From NCBI RefSeq assembly GCF_003855095.1, contig NZ_CP033972.1, positions 3,162,001 through 3,226,000 on the forward strand: a DNA stretch of 64,000 bases, in the 5' to 3' direction. The notes under the pieces were generated by a model. The model was not told the origin of the DNA. It saw only the letters and a list, made by a program, of their open reading frames with translations, and did no database searches. Both the position numbers and the translations under genes were made by a program. Source of the stretch: Gordonia insulae (GTDB taxonomy: Bacteria > Actinomycetota > Actinomycetes > Mycobacteriales > Mycobacteriaceae). This document shows positions 33,856-43,042 of the stretch, in pieces. The stretch's first letter is position 1, and each line of letters opens with the position of its first letter.

Positions 33856-34611
33856 ATGCCCCGTCCGACGACCGGATTCGCCCGCCGCGCGACGCTGTCC
33901 CGGGCGGCCCGTCTGCTCAACGACTTCCGGTTCGAGCAGACCGACCCCGCCCGGTTCTACGGCGCCATCGCGACCGACACCGCACAGCTCGTCGCGGACT
34001 GGCACCCGGGCCGTCTCGACGGTGCGGTGGTGCTCGACGTCGGCGGCGGCCCCGGGTATTTCGCCGAGGCGTTCGACGCCCGGGGCGCCCACTACATCGC
34101 CATCGAGCCGGACCCCGCCGAGATGCACTCCGGTGGTCTCGATCATCGCGCCACCGTCCGCGGCGACGGCAGGCAGTTGCCGTTCGCCGATGACTCGATG
34201 GACGTCACGATCTCGTCGAATGTCGTCGAGCACACCTCGGCGCCCTGGCAGATGGCCGACGAGATGCTGCGGGTCACCCGGCCCGGCGGCACGGTGATCG
34301 TCAGTTACACGCTCTGGTGGGGTCCGTTCGGCGGTCACGAGATGGGCCTCACCCATTACGCGGGAGGGCATCGCGCCGCCCGCTGGTACACCCGACGTCA
34401 CGGGCATCCGCCGAAGAATCTCTTCGGCACCTCGTTGTTCCCGGTCACGGCCACCGACGGTCTGCGCTGGGCCGACCGCGTGGCCGACCGGGCGCATCGC
34501 GTCGCGGCGTTCCCCCGCTACCTGCCGCACTGGCTGTGGTGGGTGATGCGGGTGCCCGGTCTCCGTGAGGTGCTCGGCACCAATCTCGTTCTGGTGCTGC
34601 GCAAGCTCTGA
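33856..34611 (+). CDS. SAM-dependent class I methyltransferase (Rv0224c-like)
   Basis: The 251-residue protein has motif I VVLDVGGGPGYFAEAF, an acidic motif II (AIEPDP), motif III DGRQLPFADDSMD and the post-motif SSNVVEHTSAPWQMADEMLRV of the UbiE/type-11 group. A hydrophobic, Trp-rich C-terminal segment (YLPHWLWWVMRVPG) suggests membrane association. The ATG at 33856 follows the TetR gene by 55 bp; the longer frame from 33430 overlaps tetR and is rejected. Rv0224c-type enzymes sit next to the Rv0225-Rv0228 envelope genes, as here. Substrate unknown. Confidence 0.88.
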   Translation: MPRPTTGFARRATLSRAARLLNDFRFEQTDPARFYGAIATDTAQLVADWHPGRLDGAVVLDVGGGPGYFAEAFDARGAHYIAIEPDPAEMHSGGLDHRATVRGDGRQLPFADDSMDVTISSNVVEHTSAPWQMADEMLRVTRPGGTVIVSYTLWWGPFGGHEMGLTHYAGGHRAARWYTRRHGHPPKNLFGTSLFPVTATDGLRWADRVADRAHRVAAFPRYLPHWLWWVMRVPGLREVLGTNLVLVLRKL

Positions 34612-34696
34612 TCGCGGCACAATGACGTGACGGCGCGGGACGTGACGGGGACCACATCCGTGGATCCGCCCCAACGCCGGGGAAAGGACGGGCCGC

Positions 34697-36352
34697 ATGT
34701 CAGGTGCGCTCGACGCAATCAAGGACCGACTCGACGACATCGCCCGCAACATCAAGAGTGCGGCGGTCCTCCAACGGACCGGTGTCCTCGACTTCACCGA
34801 CCCGAAGGCGATGCTTCGCGGGATCAAGTGGGCCAACACCATGGGGGCGCAGGCGTCACTGATCCTGCGCAACGCGCAGGAGTATCCGGATGCGCCGGCT
34901 CTCGCCGACGAGCGCGGGGAGATGACCTACCGCGAGTTGAGCGATGGCGCCAACGCCCTCGCGAACGCCATGCTCACCAGCGGCATCGAACCCGGATCGG
35001 TCGTCGGTGTGCTCGCCCGCGATCACCGCGGCCTGTTGTTGTCGATCACCGCCGCCGGACGTGCCGGCTACAAGTTGGCACTGATGAACACGGGTTTCGC
35101 CAAACCCCAGTTCGCTGAGGTGGCAGCGCGCGAGAACCTGCGGGCGGTACTGCACGACAGCGAGTTCATCGACCTCCTCGGTGCGCTGCCCGCCGATATC
35201 CCGCGCTACCTGACCTGGTCGGACGGCGAACACGGGGATTACGCCGCGCCGATCGTCGACGACGTGATCGCATCCGGCGACACGACCCTGCCGCCCCTGC
35301 CCGCGAGCCCGGGCGGTTTCATCATCCTGACGAGTGGCACCACCGGTCTGCCGAAGGGTGCACCGCGCGGAAAGATGAATCCGTTCGCCTCGGCGATGTT
35401 CGTCGACCGCATCCCGTTCCCGGAGCGCGGCAGCGTCGTCATCGTGTCCCCGATCTTCCACTCCACCGGGTTCGGCATGTGGGGCGTGTCCACCGCCAAG
35501 GCGAACAAAGCCGTGCTGCTGCGCCGCTTCGACGCCGAGAAGACCCTGGCCGCACTCGCCGACCACCGGGCCGAGATGCTGGTCGCGGTACCGACCATGC
35601 TGCACCGGATGATCGCCCTGGGACCGGAGACCTTCGGCAACTACGACCTGAGTGCATTGCGGGCCATCGTCATCGCCGGCTCGCCGTTGACGCCCGCGCT
35701 CAGCGAGGCGGTACAGGACGCGTTCGGCGATGTCCTCTACAACATGTACGGCTCCACCGAGGTCGCCGTCGCGTCGGTCGCCCAACCGCAGGAACTGCGC
35801 CTCGCACCCGGCACGGTCGGACGGTCGACGGTCGCGGGCCGGCTGCGCCTCTACGACGAGGACGACCGGCAGCTCACCGACAACCATCAGAGCGGCCGGC
35901 TGTTCGTGCGGAGCTCTGCGCCGTTCGAGGGATACACCGACGGGCGTCACAAGCAGATCATCGACGGCTACATGTCGACCGGCGACATGGCCCACTTCGA
36001 CGATCACGGTCTGCTGCACATCGACGGGCGCGACGACGACATGATCGTGTCCGGCGGCGAGAACGTCTACCCCGGTGAGGTGGAGAACCTGCTGGCCGAG
36101 CACGCAGACATCGACGACGTCGCGGTCGTCGGCGTCGAGGACGACGAGTTCGGCACCCGCCTACGGGCATTCGTCGTCCCGACGCCGGGCGCAGCGCCGA
36201 CGGAGCAGGACATCCGCGACCACGTCCGGTCGCAACTCGCCCGCTACAAGGTGCCGCGCGACGTCATCTTCCTCGACGAGCTGCCCCGCAATCCCACGGG
36301 CAAACTGCTGCGCCGCGAACTCATCGCCCGCGGGGACGACCTCGCGACGTAG
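34697..36352 (+). CDS. Fatty acyl-CoA/AMP ligase, FadD2/FadD12-like
   Basis: The 551-residue protein belongs to the adenylate-forming superfamily: ATP loop ILTSGTTGLPKG, NMYGSTEVAVAS (A5), YMSTGDMAHFD (A7), GRDDDMIVSGGENVYPGEVE (A8) and the catalytic Lys in NPTGKLLRR (A10). It activates a carboxylic acid to acyl-AMP and acyl-CoA in the cytoplasm. The ~50-residue N-terminal extension with KDRLDDIARNIKSA is of the type found in FadD2/FadD12. ATG 34697 has GAAAGGA nine bases upstream. It follows the methyltransferase by 85 bp. Chain length or sterol specificity cannot be told. Confidence 0.9.
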   Translation: MSGALDAIKDRLDDIARNIKSAAVLQRTGVLDFTDPKAMLRGIKWANTMGAQASLILRNAQEYPDAPALADERGEMTYRELSDGANALANAMLTSGIEPGSVVGVLARDHRGLLLSITAAGRAGYKLALMNTGFAKPQFAEVAARENLRAVLHDSEFIDLLGALPADIPRYLTWSDGEHGDYAAPIVDDVIASGDTTLPPLPASPGGFIILTSGTTGLPKGAPRGKMNPFASAMFVDRIPFPERGSVVIVSPIFHSTGFGMWGVSTAKANKAVLLRRFDAEKTLAALADHRAEMLVAVPTMLHRMIALGPETFGNYDLSALRAIVIAGSPLTPALSEAVQDAFGDVLYNMYGSTEVAVASVAQPQELRLAPGTVGRSTVAGRLRLYDEDDRQLTDNHQSGRLFVRSSAPFEGYTDGRHKQIIDGYMSTGDMAHFDDHGLLHIDGRDDDMIVSGGENVYPGEVENLLAEHADIDDVAVVGVEDDEFGTRLRAFVVPTPGAAPTEQDIRDHVRSQLARYKVPRDVIFLDELPRNPTGKLLRRELIARGDDLAT

Positions 36353-36385
36353 CGGGTCGCCGCGACTTTCGTCAGCGGGTGGCGG

Positions 36386-37147
36386 TCACGACGACGGCAC
36401 GGTGGCCGCGCAGCGCAGCGGGCCGCCGTTGCTCGTCGACGACGCCAGCAGTTTGTCGCCGTGCAGGATGGTGCACGTCACCGGTCCCCGGATGACGATG
36501 GCGGTGATCTCCGCCGACGATCCGCCGACCGTGGTGGCCTGTGACCACGGTGCACCCGCAGCCGCCACCACCGTGGAGCTGTTGCCGCTGACGAAGCGGA
36601 TGCCGATCACGTCGCCGTTGCCGGTGAGCTGATAGACGACGGCGCCCGGCGCGACGGTCGGCGTCGTCGTGGTGGTCGTGTCCTCGGTGGTCGTGGTGGT
36701 CGTCGAGGTGGTGCGGCTCGACTCGGTGCGCACGGCCGACGACGAGCTCGCGCCGGCGGTGGTACCGCCGTCATCGCTGCCGGAGCCACGGGCGATCAGC
36801 ACCACGACGAGCACGATGACGACCAGCGCGACGAGGACGGCCAACGCCAGCCCGACCGTCCGGCCGGTGTGCTTCTGCGGCGGTGGTGGGGGTGCCCCCG
36901 CACCGGCCGCCGGGCCATATCCGGGGCCGTAGCCCGCGCCGGGCTGCTGATAGCCCGCCTCCGTGTAGGCCTGCGGCGACCCGTACGGGTCGTCCTGTGG
37001 GCGATACGCGGCGGTCGCGTCCGCGGGTCCGTACGCCGCCGTCTCGTCGGCGGGCCCGTACGCGGACGTCTCGTCGGATGGCTCGAACCGTCGCGTCTCC
37101 GGAGATTCGCGATTCGGGTCCCAGCGGTCGTCGGGCGGTTGGGTCAT
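36386..37147 (-). CDS. MmpS-like membrane protein with a Pro/Tyr-rich N-terminal segment
   Basis: The 253-residue protein has a ~85-residue cytoplasmic segment with repeated AYGPAD-type and Pro/Gly/Tyr motifs, one TM helix (~96-118), a Ser/Thr-rich linker, and an exported C-terminal domain of MmpS type (VYQLTGNGDVIGIRFVSG, APWSQ, RGPVTCTI, with two Cys). MmpS proteins are small periplasmic partners of MmpL transporters; this one has no adjacent mmpL. The ATG at 37147 overlaps the stop of the TetR gene (ATGA), so it is co-translated with that repressor and likely under its control. Confidence 0.75.
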   Translation of the reverse strand: MTQPPDDRWDPNRESPETRRFEPSDETSAYGPADETAAYGPADATAAYRPQDDPYGSPQAYTEAGYQQPGAGYGPGYGPAAGAGAPPPPPQKHTGRTVGLALAVLVALVVIVLVVVLIARGSGSDDGGTTAGASSSSAVRTESSRTTSTTTTTTEDTTTTTTPTVAPGAVVYQLTGNGDVIGIRFVSGNSSTVVAAAGAPWSQATTVGGSSAEITAIVIRGPVTCTILHGDKLLASSTSNGGPLRCAATVPSS

Positions 37148-37809
37148 GGCACCGATTGTGGCATTGTCATCGCCGTCGGCGGCGCGCCCGCGCCGCCGAC
37201 ACGGTGACCGGCCGCCTCGATCGACGGCCGCATCCAGACGGACAGGTAGGCCCGCAGCGCGTCCGGTGCCGGGATCTCGTCGTCGGGACGATGGATGTAG
37301 GCACCGATCACCAGCAGGCACCACTCGATCAGACCGTCGAACGTGGTGTCGTCGAATCCGAGCTTGCGCCAATCGAACTCGAGCTCATCGAGGATCGATC
37401 TGGCCTGGTCGCGGGCGGGGACGCCGGTCATCGAACCCCCCAGCAGCCCGGTGCTGGCACCCGGACCGAGCAGGAACACGAGGACCTTGTCGGTGGTGAG
37501 GATCTCGATCGCCGACGCGACCAGTTCCACCACGATCGCGGCCGGATCGGTCATCGCGCGCACCCGGTCGATGATCGTCGGGGCGGCCGTGCGCCCGGAG
37601 TCGAGGGCCACGGCCTGGAGCAACTCCTGCACGCCGGCGAAGTACCGGTACACGGTCTGCCGCGTCACCTGGAGTTCCTGCGCGACCAGCGTCACGCTGA
37701 CGCCGGCGCCCTCGGACTCGATGACCGTCCGCGCCGCGGCCAGGATGCGCGCGACCGCGTCGGCGTCGTCGATCGGGAGTACGCCACCCCAACCCGTGCG
37801 TCGTGCCAT
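37144..37809 (-). CDS. TetR-family regulator divergent from an efflux pump
   Basis: The 221-residue protein has a TetR helix-turn-helix (residues ~20-65: ILAAARTVIESEGAG, VTLVAQELQVTRQTVYRYFA) and a helical effector domain. The ATG at 37809 lies 58 bp from the divergent MFS start. The gap contains an inverted repeat CATACA-N12-TGTATG (37836-37859), so it most likely represses the MFS pump and its own operon with the MmpS-like gene. The inducing ligand is unknown, probably a pump substrate. Confidence 0.9.
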   Translation of the reverse strand: MARRTGWGGVLPIDDADAVARILAAARTVIESEGAGVSVTLVAQELQVTRQTVYRYFAGVQELLQAVALDSGRTAAPTIIDRVRAMTDPAAIVVELVASAIEILTTDKVLVFLLGPGASTGLLGGSMTGVPARDQARSILDELEFDWRKLGFDDTTFDGLIEWCLLVIGAYIHRPDDEIPAPDALRAYLSVWMRPSIEAAGHRVGGAGAPPTAMTMPQSVP

Positions 37810-37835
37810 GACGTCACCCTAACCTCGCCACTGAA

Positions 37836-37859
37836 CATACAACGTTCCACACATGTATG
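37836..37859. promoter_or_regulatory. Operator between TetR and MFS efflux genes
   Basis: CATACA (37836-37841) and TGTATG (37854-37859) form a 24-bp inverted repeat with a 12-base centre. It overlaps an upstream in-frame ATG (37853) of the MFS gene. Confidence 0.6.
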
Positions 37860-37867
37860 GTCAGAGC

Positions 37868-39484
37868 ATGATCTCGGATGAGAGCGTGGATCAACCCGGC
37901 TCGACGACCTCGGGCGACCGGATCGGTGCGCGCGGGATCTGGCTGATGTGCGTCGCCTGCGGAGCCCTGTCGGTGGTGGCGGGCGCGATGACCGCACTCA
38001 ACGTCGCGCTTCCCGAGATCGGGCCCTCGATCGGCGCGAGTTCCACGCAGATGACGTGGCTCGTCGACGCCTACACCGTCGCGCTGGCCGCGTTGCTGCT
38101 GCCGTGCGGGGCGCTGGGCGACCGGTATGGGCGGCGCGGACTGCTCGTCGTCGGACTCGCCGTCTTCGCGGTCGCGTCGCTCCCGCCGCTGTGGGTCGAC
38201 GATCCGACCGTCGTCATCGCGAGCCGGGCGCTGGCCGGGGTCGCCGCCGCGATGATCATGCCGTCCACGCTGTCCTTGCTGACCTCGGAACTGCCCGAAT
38301 CCCGCCGCCCGCTCGCCGTGGCGATCTGGGCCGGCGTGGCGGGCGCGGGCAGTATCGGCGGCTTCTTCGTGAGCGGGTTCCTCCTGGAATGGTTCACGTG
38401 GCGCTCGATCTTCATCACGTTCGCGGTCGTCACGGCGGTCCTGGCCGTGGCGTCGTGCACCATCGCGACGTCCCGCGACGACGAGCCGAAGCGCTTCGAC
38501 GTCCCCGGCGCCCTGCTGTCGACGGCGGCCGTGTTCCTGTTCGTGCTCGGCCTGCTCGAATCGCCGAGCCGCGGCTGGGACGACGCACTCGTCATCGGCG
38601 CACTGATCGCCGGTGTGGCGCTCGCCGTGCTGTTCGGATTCGTCGAATACCGGCGTGACACACCACTTCTGGACGTTCGCCTGTTCTCGAACCGGGCGTT
38701 CTCGGCGGGCGCGTTCACCATCCTGGTGCAGTTCTTCGCGTCGTTGGGACTCTTCTTCGTGGTGCTGCAACGCCTGCAACTCGACTTCGGCATGTCGCCG
38801 CTGATGGCCGCCACCGCGATGCTGCCGCTGATCGCGGTCATCATGGTCCTGTCACCGGTCGGCGGATGGCTCGCCGTGCGGTACTCGCTGCGCACCATCC
38901 TCGTACTGGGCGTCGGGCTCACCGGGGTCGCGCTGATCCTGATGGGCGTGCTCGACTACTCGAGCTATCTCAGCCTGCTGCCCCTCCTGCTCCTCGGCTC
39001 GGCGGGCCAGGGCTTCGCGACGGCACCCCCGACCACGGCGATCATGGCCAACACGCCGTCGGCGAATCAGGGTGTCGGCTCCGCGGTCAACGACACCTTC
39101 CGCGAGGTCGGCGCCGCCATCGGCATCGCCCTCGCGGGCAGCATCGTGGCCGCCGGCTACACCCGCAACATCGCACCCATCGCCGACCAGGTGACCGCGA
39201 CGACCGGATCGGCCGAGTTCGGCGAGCGCATCTCGCGGTCGCTCGCCGAGGCACTCCATGCCCTCGATGCGCTGGTCACCCGGTACCCGGAACAGGCGGG
39301 CGCGCTCGGGCACGTCGCCGACCAGGCCAAGGACGCCTTCGTCGCACCGCTGAACACCGCGTGCATCGTGATGGGCGTCGTCATCCTGGTCGGCGCGGTC
39401 GTGCTGGTCTTCCTCAGTCCCGACGCGATGACCCCCGCCGGCTCGCCGGCCGCCGAGCCGGAACACGAACCGGCCGCCGGCTGA
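37868..39484 (+). CDS. DHA2-family (EmrB/QacA-type) MFS efflux transporter
   Basis: The 538-residue protein has 14 predicted TM helices and MFS motifs: MTALNVALPEIG in TM1, WLVDAYTVALAALLLPCGALGDRYGRRG (motif A between TM2 and TM3) and WRSIF in the TM5 region. It is a proton-coupled drug/metabolite exporter in the cytoplasmic membrane. ATG 37868 is preferred to ATG 37853, which lies in the operator. Regulation by the divergent TetR is inferred. It converges on the ABC permease gene with 24 bp between. Substrate unknown. Confidence 0.92.
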   Translation: MISDESVDQPGSTTSGDRIGARGIWLMCVACGALSVVAGAMTALNVALPEIGPSIGASSTQMTWLVDAYTVALAALLLPCGALGDRYGRRGLLVVGLAVFAVASLPPLWVDDPTVVIASRALAGVAAAMIMPSTLSLLTSELPESRRPLAVAIWAGVAGAGSIGGFFVSGFLLEWFTWRSIFITFAVVTAVLAVASCTIATSRDDEPKRFDVPGALLSTAAVFLFVLGLLESPSRGWDDALVIGALIAGVALAVLFGFVEYRRDTPLLDVRLFSNRAFSAGAFTILVQFFASLGLFFVVLQRLQLDFGMSPLMAATAMLPLIAVIMVLSPVGGWLAVRYSLRTILVLGVGLTGVALILMGVLDYSSYLSLLPLLLLGSAGQGFATAPPTTAIMANTPSANQGVGSAVNDTFREVGAAIGIALAGSIVAAGYTRNIAPIADQVTATTGSAEFGERISRSLAEALHALDALVTRYPEQAGALGHVADQAKDAFVAPLNTACIVMGVVILVGAVVLVFLSPDAMTPAGSPAAEPEHEPAAG

Positions 39485-39508
39485 TCGCGGATCGGTCGGC
39501 GGCGGGGC

Positions 39509-42067
39509 TCACGCCTCGGCGATCGCCTCCAACGGCCGGGTCCGCGCGGCACGGACCGCGGGCCACAGTGCGGCGAGGACTCCCACCACCGCGGACGCGA
39601 CCAGCGTGACAGCGATCAGGCTCCACGGCAGCACGGGCGTGCCCAACCCCCACTTGGCCAGCGTCCGCACCAGCGCCCAGCCGATGACGCTGCCCAGGAT
39701 GACGCCGAGGATCGCACCGAAGATGGCGATGAGCACCGACTCCAGGTAGATGCTGCGACGCACCTGCGACCGCAGCATGCCGACCGCCCGGAGCATGCCG
39801 ATCTCCCGTTTGCGCTCCACCACCGACAGCGCCAGGGTGTTCACGATGCCGAGCACGGCGATCAGCAGGGCCAGGCCGAGCATCGCGTACAGCGTGGCGA
39901 GCATCTGGTCGATCTGCGTGGAGATCGAGCTCTTGAACTGATCCCGATCCTGCACCTGCACCGTGAGGTACGAGTCGGTGGCGTTCTCCAGGTTCTGCCG
40001 GAGCGTGTCCGCGGAGACGCCCGGCTCGGGCGTGACCATCACCATCGCGCTGACCTGTGCGGCCGGTGGCACCAGCTTCGCGTAGACGTCCGGGCCGGCC
40101 AGCCACGGCTGCAGCGCCTCGTTGTCGGCGTAGACGCCGGACACCGTCACCGGCACCTCCTCGCCGGTCGGGCCGGTGAAGGTGACCACGTCGCCGCGGT
40201 TCCAGCCCTTGTCCTTGCTGGTCCGTTCGCTGACGATCATCCCGTCGGCCGGGAGCTGATCGGGGGCGCCGCCCTGCATGTCCAGGATGGCGACGTCGGC
40301 GGGCTGACCGCCGACCGCGGCGTAACCGGCCACGGTGTCGTCGCCGACCTTCGCCTGGATGATGCCGAAGCTCACCGACGAGGCCACCCCGTCGACCTGC
40401 TGTACGGCCGTGGCGACAGCACCGGGGATCGGCAGCTGGTTGGCGCCGGCCACGATGAACTCGGCCTTCAGTCCGGTGTCCACGGCGTCGTCGACGGTGC
40501 CCTTGAACGAGGTACCGAGCGTGCCGATCACCGCAACGAGCATCAGCCCCAGGGTCAGCGCGAACGCGGTGGCCGCGGTCCGCCGCGGATTGCGGACCGC
40601 GTTGGTGCGCGCGAGCCGGCCGATCTTGCCGAACGGCGCACCGATCACGGTGCCGAGACCCCCGACGATCGGCCGCGAGAGGGCGGGACCGGCCAGCACG
40701 ACGGCGGCGATGGCGCCGGCCGCCCCGGCGCCGACGGCGATCGCGGGCCCGAGTCCGACGCCCATCGCACCGATGACGATAGCGGCCAGGGCCGCCACCC
40801 CCACCACGGCGCCGATGATCGTGCGCATGGTGAGCGGGGCCGAGCCCTCGGCCATCCCCGCACGCATCGCCTCCACCGGCGGCACCCGCGACGCACGCGC
40901 GGCGGGCACCCAGGCGCTGATCATCGTCACCACCACGCCGACGAAGATCGCCGCCGCGATCGCCGGCACACCGATCTGCAGTGGCGCGTCGGGCAGTCCC
41001 GACGCCGATCGGGTCAGCGCCTTCAGCCCCGCGGCGAGCGCGATACCGATACCCAATCCGACTGCGCCACCGATCAATCCGACGATGAACGCCTCGAACA
41101 GCACCGACCGCGACACCTGCTTCTGGCTCGCCCCGACCGCGCGTAGCAACGCCAGCTCACGATTTCGCTGGGCGACGATCATCGAGAAGGTGTTGTAGAT
41201 GATGAAGGTGCCGACGATCAGACCGATCCCGGCGAATGCCAGCAGGATCGCGGTGAAGATGGTCAGGAACTGGTTGACGTCGTCCTTCTGGTCCTGACGA
41301 ACCTGGTCGCCGGTCCGCACCTTGTAGATGTCCGGGGGCAGCGCGCCGGTGACGCGTTCCTGGAGTTGTTCCGGGCTCACCCCGGCCACGGCCGACATGT
41401 CGACCTGCGCGGCATGGGAGCCGTCGGAGAACAGGGCGCGCGCGGTCGCCTGATCGAACTGGACGTTGACGAACCCGCTGGTCGAACCGGGCAGATCGAT
41501 CAACCCGACGACGGTGACGTCGCGCGGTTCCGCGGACCCCTGACCGAGCACCACCTTGGTCTTCGAGCCGACCTTCAGGTTCGCCTTGTCGGCCGCCGAC
41601 GAATTCAGCGCGACCTCACCGGCATTCGTCGGCCCCCGGCCGCCGGGCAGGATCTTGCTCGAGTCCGGCGAGAGCGCGACGTCGGCGGGCAGGTAGGCGG
41701 TGCCGATACTCGGTGCGCCGCCGGTCTGCAGTGCCTTGCCGTCGGAGTTGGCGATGGTGACCAGGCCCGAGTAGTTCGGCACGATCCGATCGATGCCGAG
41801 TTCCTGCTTGCGGGAATCGAGATCGTCGATCACCGACTGCGGCACACCGGGCGATTGATTGTTCTCGGGGGTGATCTCGACGGAGACGCCGGGGGCCGCC
41901 GAGTCGAAGATGTCGTTGAACGCCTTCGAGATGGTGGAGGTGAACACGATCGACCCGGCCACGAACGAGGTGCCAAGGACGATGGAGAAAACCGTGAGGA
42001 AGAGACGGAGCTTGTGCGCGCGCAGGTTTCGCAACGAGACCCGGCGCATCACCGAGGACGACGCCAT
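39509..42067 (-). CDS. ABC transporter permease, FtsX/MacB-type
   Basis: The 852-residue protein has two FtsX-like permease domains, each with an N-terminal TM, a large exported domain and three TM helices; extra TM segments link the halves. Repeated signatures flank the cores: FSMIVAQRNRELALLRAVGASQKQV and LSVVERKREIGMLRAVGMLRSQV. The N-terminus MRRVSLRNLRAHKLRLFLTV is typical of this family. Such transporters act by mechanotransmission on extracytoplasmic substrates, often lipoproteins, lipids or peptides. It follows the ATPase gene by four bases, and the two form one exporter. Substrate unknown. Confidence 0.92.
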   Translation of the reverse strand: MASSSVMRRVSLRNLRAHKLRLFLTVFSIVLGTSFVAGSIVFTSTISKAFNDIFDSAAPGVSVEITPENNQSPGVPQSVIDDLDSRKQELGIDRIVPNYSGLVTIANSDGKALQTGGAPSIGTAYLPADVALSPDSSKILPGGRGPTNAGEVALNSSAADKANLKVGSKTKVVLGQGSAEPRDVTVVGLIDLPGSTSGFVNVQFDQATARALFSDGSHAAQVDMSAVAGVSPEQLQERVTGALPPDIYKVRTGDQVRQDQKDDVNQFLTIFTAILLAFAGIGLIVGTFIIYNTFSMIVAQRNRELALLRAVGASQKQVSRSVLFEAFIVGLIGGAVGLGIGIALAAGLKALTRSASGLPDAPLQIGVPAIAAAIFVGVVVTMISAWVPAARASRVPPVEAMRAGMAEGSAPLTMRTIIGAVVGVAALAAIVIGAMGVGLGPAIAVGAGAAGAIAAVVLAGPALSRPIVGGLGTVIGAPFGKIGRLARTNAVRNPRRTAATAFALTLGLMLVAVIGTLGTSFKGTVDDAVDTGLKAEFIVAGANQLPIPGAVATAVQQVDGVASSVSFGIIQAKVGDDTVAGYAAVGGQPADVAILDMQGGAPDQLPADGMIVSERTSKDKGWNRGDVVTFTGPTGEEVPVTVSGVYADNEALQPWLAGPDVYAKLVPPAAQVSAMVMVTPEPGVSADTLRQNLENATDSYLTVQVQDRDQFKSSISTQIDQMLATLYAMLGLALLIAVLGIVNTLALSVVERKREIGMLRAVGMLRSQVRRSIYLESVLIAIFGAILGVILGSVIGWALVRTLAKWGLGTPVLPWSLIAVTLVASAVVGVLAALWPAVRAARTRPLEAIAEA

Positions 42068-42071
42068 GGTC

Positions 42072-42968
42072 TCAGCGCACCTCGGGGGTGTTGTCGTCGG
42101 TGGGGTCGCTGTGGGCGGGGTTGCTGTCGGGTGCCTCGTGCCGGCCGCCCGTGGCGGCGGGCGTGGGCGCCGCGGTGGGCTCGGCCCGCTCGGCCTCGAC
42201 GGCCGGCTCGTCGAGATTCTTCATCACCTCGAAGACGTCGTCGGCGGACGGCCGCGCGAGTTCCCGCACGATCTGACCGTCGGCGAGGAACACGACCCGG
42301 TCGGCGTACGACGCCGCGCGCGGGTCGTGCGTCACGATCACCACCGTCTGACCGAACTCGTCGGTGGCCGCGCGCAGGATGGACAGGACCTCGCCGGACG
42401 ATCGTGAGTCCAGGTTGCCGGTCGGCTCGTCGCCGAAGATGATGTCCGGCTTGCCCACCAGCGCCCGGGCGCACGCGACGCGCTGCTGCTGACCGCCGGA
42501 GAGCTCGCTGGGCAGATGGCTGAGCCGGTCGGTGATGCCGAGCCGGTCCACCACCGCGTCGAACCATTCCTTGTCGACCTCACGGCCGGCGATGTCGACC
42601 GGCAAGGTGATGTTCTCCGCCGCGGTGAGCGTCGGGACGAGGTTGAACGACTGGAACACGAAGCCGATGCGGTCCCGCCGCAGCATCGTCATCGCCTTGT
42701 CGGACAGACCCGTCAGGTCGACGTCGCCGATGTGCACCCGACCACCCGACGCGACGTCGAGCCCGGCGAGGCAGTGCATCAGCGTGGACTTGCCGGAACC
42801 GGAGGGTCCCATGATCGCGGTGAACTCGCCGCTGGCGAACTCCATGGTGACGCCGCGCAACGCCTCCACGACGGTGTCACCCGTACCGTAAACCTTGGTC
42901 AGATCCGCCGCTCCGGCGGCGATTGCTCGTGTTCGGTGGTGTGGGCTGTCCGTCTGAGCCGTTGTCAT
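42072..42968 (-). CDS. ABC transporter ATP-binding protein (LolD/MacB-type)
   Basis: The 298-residue ATPase has Walker A GPSGSGKST, Q-loop FVFQSFNL, signature LSGGQQQRVA, Walker B IIFGDEPTGNLD and the switch His in VTHD. A ~60-residue acidic Pro/Ala tail follows the ATPase domain and is unusual for the family. It pairs with the FtsX-like permease four bases downstream. The ATG at 42968 starts a ~20-residue leader before the first strand. Upstream lies an imperfect palindrome (43005-43020) that may regulate the operon. Confidence 0.94.
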   Translation of the reverse strand: MTTAQTDSPHHRTRAIAAGAADLTKVYGTGDTVVEALRGVTMEFASGEFTAIMGPSGSGKSTLMHCLAGLDVASGGRVHIGDVDLTGLSDKAMTMLRRDRIGFVFQSFNLVPTLTAAENITLPVDIAGREVDKEWFDAVVDRLGITDRLSHLPSELSGGQQQRVACARALVGKPDIIFGDEPTGNLDSRSSGEVLSILRAATDEFGQTVVIVTHDPRAASYADRVVFLADGQIVRELARPSADDVFEVMKNLDEPAVEAERAEPTAAPTPAATGGRHEAPDSNPAHSDPTDDNTPEVR

Positions 42969-43004
42969 GGCCTCAACGGTGCCAAATCTCGGGCCACTTG
43001 GCCA

Positions 43005-43020
43005 TCAGGAATATCCCTGA
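43005..43020. promoter_or_regulatory. Imperfect palindrome upstream of the ABC exporter operon
   Basis: TCAGGAATATCCCTGA matches its own reverse complement except at one symmetric pair of positions. It is 37 bp upstream of the ATPase start and just beyond the stop of the phytase-like gene. It may be an operator for the ABC genes. No regulator could be assigned. Confidence 0.4.
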
Positions 43021-43042
43021 GACCATCTCGGGGTGCGCGTCG

